DNA from: Gp13-AA77 sp035946735
Lineage (GTDB): Bacteria; Acidobacteriota; Terriglobia; UBA7540
Length of the DNA: 64,000 nucleotides
Direction: 5' to 3'
NCBI GenBank assembly: GCA_035946735.1
Contig: DASYYZ010000170.1
Coordinates: 179,303-243,302, forward strand
A program made the translations under genes and the position numbers. Positions within the stretch are counted from its first letter, which is position 1; each line of letters starts with the position of its first letter. The notes under the pieces were generated by a model. It made no database searches, was not told the origin of the DNA, and saw nothing but the letters and a program-made list of their open reading frames with translations. Positions 54,501-60,577 of this stretch are shown here, piece by piece.

Positions 54501-54833
54501 CTGGCACTGCTGAACGACCCCACTTATGTGGAAGCCGCGCGCGTCTTGGCCGAGCGCATGATGAAACAAGGCGGCCGAACGCCGGCGGCTCGGGTCGATT
54601 ATGCTTTCCGCCTCGCGACCGCCCGGCCGCCGTCTTCGGCCGAACGCGAAATCCTGGTGGGGAGCTTCAACGACCAGCTTCGGGATTTCCGCACTCACCG
54701 CGATGATGCTGCCAAGCTGCTGGCGGTGGGCGCGTCCAAGTACGATTCCCACCTGGATACGAGCGAGCTTGCAGCATGGACGACAGTGGCAAGCATGATT
54801 TTGAACTTGGATGAAACGATCACGAAGGAATAG
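51525..54833 (+). CDS. PSCyt1-DUF1549-LamG-DUF1553 protein
   Basis: A 1102-residue exported protein of the Planctomycete-type cytochrome family. Signal peptide (about 1-30), PSCyt1 domain with the haem-like motif CFACH (51-55), a DUF1549 (PSCyt2) domain including GCARCHDHKFDPI, a LamG/concanavalin-like domain in the middle (about 440-640; T-A-H-Y-E-F-E-D-N to L-D-D-V-R-I-Y-D-R-T-L), and a C-terminal DUF1553 (PSD1) domain with R-L-G-L-A-R-W-I and T-N-T-P-L-Q-A-L. GTG 51525 gives a good signal peptide and has GGGGTG six bases before it; a TTG at 51498 is less likely. In related bacteria a DUF1501 sulfatase-like protein usually follows; here it is absent. Role unknown, likely polysaccharide or sulfated-glycan handling (inference). 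Confidence 0.88.
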   Translation: MRLRIISACLAATALVWLLSGHTSASFSQTDSAPKPVDFDREVRPIISDTCFACHGPDEKQRMANLRLDKTESLFNDRGGYKIIVPGNSGESRLYQKISSKDPAVKMPPVFSDRKLTDAQIDLIKRWIDQGAKWETHWAWRAPKRPETPQVQDRSWPRNPIDNFVLARLERQGIKPSPEADKATLLRRVTFDLTGLPPTLADLDSFLADKSPDAYEKRVDRLLASPHYGERMAMPWLDIARYADTHGYHIDSLREMWRWRDWVIRAYNQNMPYDQFTIKQIAGDLLPNATVDDRIATGFNRNHMIDFEGGAVPQEYHVEYVVDRVSTTGMAWLGITIGCARCHDHKFDPIKQKDFYRFFAFFNTVPERGLDGITGNAAPVLELPSPEQQRARADLNARIAKTLEAIPEKDMVALENQWRQNRLASMPAPPGQGLTAHYEFEDNLRDTSGHNLDAKATRGDVVYDDGAVGKSAEFSGETQVDFATAGDFDRNRPFALAFWAQPDGTKGLDLIQKRDASANWRGYEISTEDPTFDGPQRPRFALAVRLAGRWPNDAIEVKTKEQIKLSGSHHLVLNYDGSGKAAGVSLYVDGKALQTQAVKDHLSGSFRADAPLSVGNNKTGRPFKGQLDDVRIYDRTLTPDEAANLAIQLPARTLLADLQAKPAQEIAALQPDKPPAEAHIGMLDKAPSKEEKEANRLKEHQARLSEYYLEYGAPENDRHLYAQLKDLRAQRQKLNESIPTAMVMTEMAKPRDTFILGRGQYDNPQEKVTPGVPAFLPPLPAGVPANRLGLARWIVDPGNPLTARVTVNRYWQEYFGIGLVKTSEDFGSQGEPPSNPELLDWLATEFVRSGWDVKAMQRLIVTSATYRQSSKAPRELVESDPENRLLARGPRFRLAAEEIRDNALAVSGLLNDKIGGPSVYPYQPKGIWEEMAFGQGFTAQSYVESTGADLYRRSMYTVWKRTVPPPALTTFDAPDREKCTARRTPTNTPLQALALLNDPTYVEAARVLAERMMKQGGRTPAARVDYAFRLATARPPSSAEREILVGSFNDQLRDFRTHRDDAAKLLAVGASKYDSHLDTSELAAWTTVASMILNLDETITKE

Positions 54834-54848
54834 GAAGAGCAAACGAAC

Positions 54849-55454
54849 ATGAAGCCAAAGAACACGATCTGCCTCTGGTTCGACAAGGACGCGCATGAGG
54901 CGGCGCGCTTCTACGCCGTCACCTTTCCGGATAGTAAAGTAACCGCTGTTCACGAGGCTCCCGCTGACTTTCCGGGCGGCAAGAAGGGCGAGGTGCTGAC
55001 GGTGGAGTTCACCGTCCTGGGCATTCCCTGTCTCGGTCTCAACGGCGGCCCGGCGTTCAGGCACACCGAGGCCTTTTCCTTCCAGATCGCGACGGAGAAT
55101 CAGGAAGAGACGGACCGTTACTGGAACGCGATCGTCGCCAATGGCGGCACGGAAAGCCAGTGCGGTTGGTGCAAGGACCGCTGGGGCCTCTCCTGGCAGA
55201 TTACCCCGCGCGCGCTCACCGATGCGCTTGCGGCTGGCGGCGGTGAGGCAAAGCGTGCCTTCGAGGCGATGATGACGATGAAGAAGATTGACGTCGCCGC
55301 CATCGAGGCAGCGCGGCAGGAAAGCCCTATCAGCATCCGCCACCTGACGCCGCGCCGCTCGCTTGAAGAACTGGCGGGCGAGGCCGGGCCTTCAGGAACT
55401 GAGGCACGCCTTCTGCTGAAGCTGAAGGGCCTGGCGGGCAAGCTGCTCGAGTGA
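54849..55454 (+). CDS. VOC superfamily protein (PhnB / 3-demethylubiquinone-9 methyltransferase-like)
   Basis: Small alpha-beta protein of the glyoxalase/VOC fold. The first 158 residues match the PhnB-like family: ICLWFDKDAHEAARFYA, F-P-D-S-K-V, V-L-G-I-P-C-L-G-L-N-G-G-P, C-G-W-C-K-D-R-W-G-L-S-W-Q-I-T-P. About 43 residues of a low-complexity extension (R-R-S-L-E-E-L-A-G-E-A-G) follow that the family lacks. ATG 54849; 15 bp after the DUF1553 gene, so possibly co-transcribed. Catalytic role unknown. Confidence 0.82.
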   Translation: MKPKNTICLWFDKDAHEAARFYAVTFPDSKVTAVHEAPADFPGGKKGEVLTVEFTVLGIPCLGLNGGPAFRHTEAFSFQIATENQEETDRYWNAIVANGGTESQCGWCKDRWGLSWQITPRALTDALAAGGGEAKRAFEAMMTMKKIDVAAIEAARQESPISIRHLTPRRSLEELAGEAGPSGTEARLLLKLKGLAGKLLE

Positions 55455-55592
55455 GGGGACGGTGTGACCCCCCGACCAGCAAGAGGGTGACGTGAACACG
55501 CCGACACGTCCTTATTCATCCTGGATCACGCACAAAACGGAAGTTGGCAGACCCCAGTCCGAGATCCCGATTCTCCATCGACCATCTTGGAC

Positions 55593-55843
55593 TTAGCGGT
55601 GGGCGCATCCGGGCCAACAACAGGGGCGTCGTTTTCCATCCTTAAGGCTTGAACAGCCCCACTCGATCCGGCGGCTTCTAGTTTCTGCTTTCTTCGCTGA
55701 CTCAATCCAACATATCCACTCGTTGCGCGCAAGCGGCGTAATATCCTCCCATGCTGTTAACGCTTGAGGGTCGGATGTAAGTGCTTTTTTCAAATCTGCG
55801 GGCGCTTCGTGTACCACGCCGCTAGAAACTTTTTTTTCGACAT
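55593..55843 (-). pseudogene. YdeI/OmpD-associated family protein, frameshifted at an A8 run
   Basis: From GTG 55817 to 55593 the frame matches the YdeI/OmpD-associated domain: L-K-K-A-L-T, A-L-T-A-W-E, W-I-C-W-I-E-S-A-K-K-A-E-T-R and the end G-K-R-R-P-C-C-W-P-G-C. A strong start (AAGGAG before ATG 55843) lies in another frame, separated by an A8 run on the minus strand (55830-55837). One more A would join it: M-S-K-K-K-V-S-S-G-V-V-H-E-A-P would read into the domain. It is therefore a frameshifted gene, an indel in the sequence or a gene read by slippage. Expected product 83 residues. Confidence 0.65.
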
Positions 55844-56175
55844 CGATAAGCTCTCCTTTCGTCGGCTCCAGCGGCGCGAGGATCTCTTGCGAGCAAAGGA
55901 TGTGGGTCGTTCGGCCATTTAGCGAGTCCTGACGCTTAGGTTAACTCGCCGCTTGATTCTCCATTGCGGTTGTGCGGCCTGACGATTGATCGAGTGCGAT
56001 TAGCAACCGGGCCTCGGAATCGGATTTGAAGACGGGCCCGACGCGGAAAGGCCGCAGAGTTTCTGGGCTGCGAAACTCTGCGCTACCTCGCTACAACAGC
56101 GGTCCGCCGTGCGATGACCGTGCCCCCGCCAGAACGATCAGCCCACAAACCAAGCAAGCCGAGAAAGCCTTAGAC
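55844..56175. other. Intergenic stretch with one strong hairpin
   Basis: About 330 bp without a credible gene. It holds the hairpin at 56054-56081; otherwise nothing recognised. Confidence 0.4.
56054..56081. repeat. Perfect 10-bp stem, 8-nt loop
   Basis: GCAGAGTTTC, loop TGGGCTGC, GAAACTCTGC. No T-run follows on either strand, so it is not a typical terminator. Flanked by GCTAC and GCGGTCCG, which vaguely recall the MITE-like repeat. Confidence 0.7.
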
Positions 56176-56637
56176 TCACAGTTGCTCGACTGTGATAAGG
56201 ACCGTATACACTCCGTAGCGCCCAGAGGAGGTGCCGAACGTTACGGGCTGATTAGCCGCGGCGTGAATCACAAGAACGTTGGAGCCCTCGCCGTTAGGGC
56301 CATAAAACGCGCACCCCGGAACGCCCCCGACATACCAGAGAAGGTCGTTATTGTGCGCGGAGAAGTCATCATTCCAGCTAAGTGATCCGCACACCTGGGC
56401 GTCGTTGCTGGGAGGGCCGACATCCACGTAGGTAGAAATCCTGTACAGGCCCGAAACCGTCGGTGTGAATAACGCTGTCGGCCCAATACCAGCTGTCTGG
56501 TTCTTTAGGACTACACGCTCGATTATGATTGGTGACTGAGAGCCCGCCGTCTGCCCATGCCCCCGGTCACTCTTGAGAACCAAGCCCGCCAGAATCGCGA
56601 GCCCCACCACTGAAAACAGCTTTACCATTCGTTTCAT
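56176..56637 (-). CDS. Small secreted protein of unknown function
   Basis: A 153-residue protein with a signal peptide (V-V-G-L-A-I-L-A-G-L-V-L) and a beta-rich body (L-F-T-P-T-V-S-G-L-Y-R-I-S-T-Y-V, G-V-Y-T-V-L-I-T-V-E-Q). ATG 56637 has GGAGGTAATT nine bases upstream. Two Cys after the signal could form a disulfide. The type is frequent in acidobacteria; family not named. Confidence 0.7.
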   Translation of the reverse strand: MKRMVKLFSVVGLAILAGLVLKSDRGHGQTAGSQSPIIIERVVLKNQTAGIGPTALFTPTVSGLYRISTYVDVGPPSNDAQVCGSLSWNDDFSAHNNDLLWYVGGVPGCAFYGPNGEGSNVLVIHAAANQPVTFGTSSGRYGVYTVLITVEQL

Positions 56638-56999
56638 TAGGGAATTACCTCCGGCAGAAATAATGGACTCAGGAGGCTTGGTCTGTCAATGCAGAAACAG
56701 AGGTATAACGTATTCAGTTAACGTCATGTCTGCAGACATCATTAAGTGAGGACATAGGCGTGACGTCCGCCGTTTATTGCCCCGCTCGCCGTCTGTTTCA
56801 CAGAAGGTTTGCAGACACGCGTTCTCCCCGTCACACCCAATTTCTCTGGCTGCCTTGGGTGGGCGATGGACGATGACGGTGCCTCCTATGTCGTCGCCCT
56901 CACAAAAATGCTGCGCATCCCTTGTCGTTGCCCGGAGGGCAATGATCGCGATGCTCCAAATCGCACAGCCTTGCCAGGTGGCGGCCGCCCCGCCGAATA
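56638..56999. other. Intergenic stretch before repeat copy 3
   Basis: No convincing gene. A 121-codon frame on the minus strand (56686-57051) runs through the repeat and has no ribosome binding site or recognisable family. Confidence 0.4.
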
Positions 57000-57053
57000 C
57001 GCCGGTGGGGACACCGGCGCTACAGCAGCGATTCGTCACCATATTTTGCAATC
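57000..57053 (+). repeat. MITE-like double-hairpin repeat, copy 3 (right half)
   Basis: GCCGGTG, loop, CACCGGC, then GCTACAGCAGCG and ATATTTTGCAATC. It matches the reverse complement of the left half of 63163-63269 (57019-57053 closely). The left half is replaced by other sequence. Confidence 0.75.
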
Positions 57054-57173
57054 CGCAGTAATTCCGCCAAAGGCTACGCGCGGAATCGTTGCGCCCGAAT
57101 TTGTGTCTTTTTGATCGCCAAACTTGAATCGGAAACGGGTCTTATTGGTGTCTTTTTGAAAGCCTTTGTGCAA

Positions 57174-57203
57174 TTGTTGTACACTTATTAAAAATCATAT
57201 ACT
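57174..57203 (+). promoter_or_regulatory. Possible orphan promoter antisense to the GH27 gene
   Basis: TTGTTG (57174-57179), 18-bp spacer, TATACT (57198-57203). It reads toward the 3' end of the GH27 gene on the other strand with no plus-strand gene downstream. Prediction only. Confidence 0.3.
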
Positions 57204-57359
57204 AACGTAAGTCCTTTAGAATAGAGATCTGAAGAAGTCGGTTCCGAGACGGAAATGACGCTGGAGTGGGCATGGGAAGCATACCTGGCGGGGGGCCGGG
57301 GGCGGAGGTCCGGACCCTGATTTGCCGTCGGTCCTAATCTTGAGGCGGGCGCCGCACAG

Positions 57360-58763
57360 CTATTTGGCGCGCTTGAGCTTGTAAAGACCCGCCCCGTGCG
57401 CGCCAATTTTAGCCGCAAGACGATCTTCGATGGCCCCCACGTCATGCTTCTGCCAGAGATCGCGCACGTCCCATTTACCCGTGAGACCTAGTTCCTGCCA
57501 GGTGACTGCCACATCGGCGGGCCCGTCGCCGGTATTGAACAGAGCGACGTACTTCGCGCCTCCTGAACTTGCGTCCGCTTCCCACGCCACGACGGGTCCA
57601 CGCTCAAACAGTTCGTGGTTGCCGGCGCTCGCCTGATCCACAGCCAGCACTTCAGGGTTTTCAAGCAACGACGCCGTCCACGGATCGAGCGAAGGCAGGT
57701 CGCCGCCCATCATGAGCGGCGAGCGAAAGATGCACCACAAAGTCATAAGCGTACGCTGCTCGTCGTGCGTGAGCCTGGATGGGCGGGGCGGGTCCTTGAA
57801 ACCACGCAGCCGCAGGCGCCCGAGAGGCAACATGTCCGCGTCCGGCCAGTGGTTCGGGCCGCTGTGCTTCGCCCAATCGCGAGTGCGCGCGAACTGGGCG
57901 TAAACCTCCTTCCAGTTGTCCCACATGTCGTCGGAGATGCGCCACATCTGGGACCACTCGCTGAGACTCGCCGCTTGATCGAGGGGAGCGGCGCCCGGCG
58001 AAAGGCTGAGCACCATCGGCCGCCCGCTCGAGTTCATGGCCTTGCGCAGCGCCTCGATCTCCGGCCCGTGATAGGGTTCCACGTCGCCACCGCGGCTCAT
58101 GTCATCGGCCTTGATGAAGTCGACGCCCCAGCCCCCATAGAGTTTCGCCAGTGAATCGTAATACGCCTGACCCCCGGGCTTGCTCACGTCCACGCCGTAC
58201 ATCGCCGTTGACCAGGGGCATACATTCTTGCGATCGGCGATGTCCTGCGCATGAACGCTTGTACCCATCACCGGCAGGTTGTGCTGTACGGCCTGGCGCG
58301 GAATTCCGCGCATGATGTGGATGCCGAACTTGAGCCCGAGGCTGTGCACGTAATCCGCGAGCGGCTTGAATCCCTGGCCGCCGGCCGACGACGGAAAGCG
58401 ATTCGGGGCAGGCAGCAGTCGGCCATATTCGTCCATGGCCGTTTCGAGGCGGTCCTGGCCGCCAGATTCCTCGCTGGCCTCGGGATGATTGAAGTACCAG
58501 TAGTAGTCGACCACAACGTATTTCCAGCCGAACTTTGCCAGATGATCGGCAACGTACTTGGCGTTCGCTCTCATCTCCTGCTCATTGACGGCGCCGCCGT
58601 AGCTGTCATAGCTGTTCCAGCCCAGGGGCGGCGTGATAGCGAGGCGATCGGGATAGTCGGCAGGCGGCGGCGTGGCGGCGGACTCAGGACGCAAAGTGGC
58701 AGGCGAGATCAAAGCCGCGATCGAAAAAAGCAGGGGAACCCACCGATGTTTTCTATTCCACAT
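57360..58763 (-). CDS. Glycoside hydrolase family 27 (alpha-galactosidase-like)
   Basis: Secreted alpha-galactosidase-type enzyme of 467 residues. Signal peptide (about 1-29), TIM barrel beginning P-P-L-G-W-N-S-Y-D-S-Y, K-Y-V-V-V-D-Y-Y-W, the nucleophile segment FIKADDM (Asp220 by alignment with human enzyme) and R-I-S-D-D-M-W-D (acid/base Asp279), then a C-terminal beta domain with V-A-L-F-N-T-G-D-G. ATG 58763 follows GGAGG. Alpha-galactosidase or alpha-N-acetylgalactosaminidase both possible. With GH97, CE1 and other secreted enzymes it suggests plant or microbial polysaccharide use. Confidence 0.9.
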   Translation of the reverse strand: MWNRKHRWVPLLFSIAALISPATLRPESAATPPPADYPDRLAITPPLGWNSYDSYGGAVNEQEMRANAKYVADHLAKFGWKYVVVDYYWYFNHPEASEESGGQDRLETAMDEYGRLLPAPNRFPSSAGGQGFKPLADYVHSLGLKFGIHIMRGIPRQAVQHNLPVMGTSVHAQDIADRKNVCPWSTAMYGVDVSKPGGQAYYDSLAKLYGGWGVDFIKADDMSRGGDVEPYHGPEIEALRKAMNSSGRPMVLSLSPGAAPLDQAASLSEWSQMWRISDDMWDNWKEVYAQFARTRDWAKHSGPNHWPDADMLPLGRLRLRGFKDPPRPSRLTHDEQRTLMTLWCIFRSPLMMGGDLPSLDPWTASLLENPEVLAVDQASAGNHELFERGPVVAWEADASSGGAKYVALFNTGDGPADVAVTWQELGLTGKWDVRDLWQKHDVGAIEDRLAAKIGAHGAGLYKLKRAK

Positions 58764-58802
58764 GTGAACCTCCGATGCGTTGAGCGCACCCGAATTCTAT
58801 AA

Positions 58803-58872
58803 CGAAACTCGAAATTCGAAACACGAAAGTCGAGAACCGGAATCCGAAATTCGAAACACGCAGCTCGAAATT
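58803..58872. repeat. 7-bp tandem repeat, ten degenerate units
   Basis: Ten consecutive heptamers of the form CGAAAYN (for example CGAAACT, CGAAATT, CGAAACA, CGAAAGT) in the gap between the divergent GH27 and C45-type genes. The longest of the four heptamer arrays in the window. Confidence 0.9.
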
Positions 58873-59034
58873 CCAGGGCCGGATTCCCGCGGCCCGAGAA
58901 TCGGATATAGAATAAGGGGCGCCGCAGGCCCCCGGCATGCGACCGTAATTGACTTTTGGGGCGAGATTCCTCGCTGCGCTCGGAATGACGTCGCGGCCAG
59001 CGCTCTAACATCTTGGTGAGAGGGAGAACAAGCT

Positions 59035-60561
59035 GTGAGAAAAAGGGCGATCAAGCTGCTCATGGTGGCGGGTTTTGTATTTCTGACGTCAATGCTGATG
59101 GCGTTCCGCGCTCACCGCGCGGGCAGCCCGTCCTGCGTGCGACTGCCGCAGTTTGACTGTTACCAGACTGCACTGGCGGCGGCAGCGCCGGTCGCTCTGC
59201 CGGCCCGCTCTGGGCGGGGCCAGGATTCCCGGCTCGCGCATTCTTATCGCTTTGACCGCGGCGAGTGGGTCTACGTGCACCTGGAAGGATCGCCCGAGGC
59301 CATCGGCTACCAGCACGGGTATCTCCTGGCGCCCGAGATCGCCGACGCCTTCAAAGCGGTCCAGTTGCTCGACACGCACCAGAGCCAGCGTCCCTGGGAA
59401 TTCTTCCGCACCGCTGCTCGTGACATGCTCTGGCCGCATATCGACCCGGAGTACCAGGCGGAGATCAAGGGAATCATCGCCGGCCTTGAAGCCCGCGGCG
59501 TGAAGCTGGATGCCTGGGACCTTGTGGCCCTGAACGCCTTCTGTGAGCTGCCCGACTATTACGTTCCCTGGTACAACGAGCAGCACAAGGTTGCCGGGGC
59601 GCCCAAAATCGATCCGGAGGGCAGATGCAGCGCCTTCGTGGCCACGGGAAGCTGGACCAAGGATCGTCAGATCGTCATCGCGCACAATGACTGGACCAGC
59701 TACCTGGACGGCACGCGCTGGCGCATCATTTTCGATATCGTCCCCGAGCACGGTTACCGCATGCTGACGGACGGCTTTCCCGGGGTCATCACGAGCGACG
59801 ATGACTTTGGCGTCAACTCCGGCGGCCTGATGGTGACCGAAACCACCATCACGCAGTTTCACGGCTGGAATCCTGACGGCAAGCCGGAGTTTGCGCGCTC
59901 GCGCAAAGCGCTGCAGTACGCGAACTCAATCGACGATTACGTCAAGATCATGCTGGACGGCAACAACGGCGGCTACGCCAATGACTGGCTTTTGGGCGAC
60001 CGCAAGACGGGCGAGATCGCGCAGTTTGAGCTCGGACTGAAGGATTACCGCGTCTGGCGGACCAGAGACGGCTACTACGCGGGATCAAACTTCTCGAGCG
60101 ATCCCAAGCTGACACAGGAAGAGACCAGCTTCGATCCTAATAATCCCGAGACCTCGCCGAATGCCCGCCACGTCCGCTGGGATGAGTTGATGAGGCAGAA
60201 CAAAGGTCAGATCGACGTAGAGCTTGCCCAGAAGTTCGAGTCAGACCATTACGACTCCTATGAAAAGCGGGAGAACGCTGACGCACGCACCCTCTGCGGC
60301 CATACCGAGGACTCGCCGACGGGCGCTCCGGTTTGGGACTGGCCGGCGTATTATCCAGGCGGTGCCGTGCAGGGTAAAGCCATGGATAGCAGCATGGCGT
60401 CCGGCATGAGCATGATGGCGCGCCGCGGCCATCCCTGTGGCACGGACTTTCTAGCGGCGCCGTTCTTGAAAGCGCATCCGGAATACAACTGGATGGCGCC
60501 GGCGCTGGAGGATATGAAGGCCGGCCCTTGGAGCGAATTCAGGTCAGGCGAGAAGCAGTAG
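59035..60561 (+). CDS. Phospholipase B-like / C45-type N-terminal nucleophile hydrolase
   Basis: A 508-residue exported protein: N-terminal hydrophobic segment (about 9-23), then an Ntn-hydrolase-type fold. Cys198 in G-R-C-S-A-F-V-A-T-G is the likely nucleophile exposed by autocleavage, followed by I-V-I-A-H-N-D-W-T and F-G-V-N-S-G-G-L-M-V-T-E-T-T. This is the pattern of phospholipase B-like proteins and C45 acyltransferase-type peptidases. Substrate (lipid, acylated amine or peptide) is unknown. GTG 59035 with GAGGGAGAAC upstream. It converges with the ADOP gene with only 16 bp between stops. Confidence 0.8.
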   Translation: MRKRAIKLLMVAGFVFLTSMLMAFRAHRAGSPSCVRLPQFDCYQTALAAAAPVALPARSGRGQDSRLAHSYRFDRGEWVYVHLEGSPEAIGYQHGYLLAPEIADAFKAVQLLDTHQSQRPWEFFRTAARDMLWPHIDPEYQAEIKGIIAGLEARGVKLDAWDLVALNAFCELPDYYVPWYNEQHKVAGAPKIDPEGRCSAFVATGSWTKDRQIVIAHNDWTSYLDGTRWRIIFDIVPEHGYRMLTDGFPGVITSDDDFGVNSGGLMVTETTITQFHGWNPDGKPEFARSRKALQYANSIDDYVKIMLDGNNGGYANDWLLGDRKTGEIAQFELGLKDYRVWRTRDGYYAGSNFSSDPKLTQEETSFDPNNPETSPNARHVRWDELMRQNKGQIDVELAQKFESDHYDSYEKRENADARTLCGHTEDSPTGAPVWDWPAYYPGGAVQGKAMDSSMASGMSMMARRGHPCGTDFLAAPFLKAHPEYNWMAPALEDMKAGPWSEFRSGEKQ

Positions 60562-60577
60562 CGTCTTTTGGGCCAGG

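Noticed and set aside
56686..57051. 121-codon frame on the minus strand
   Set aside because: Passes through the repeat copy and has no start signal or known family.
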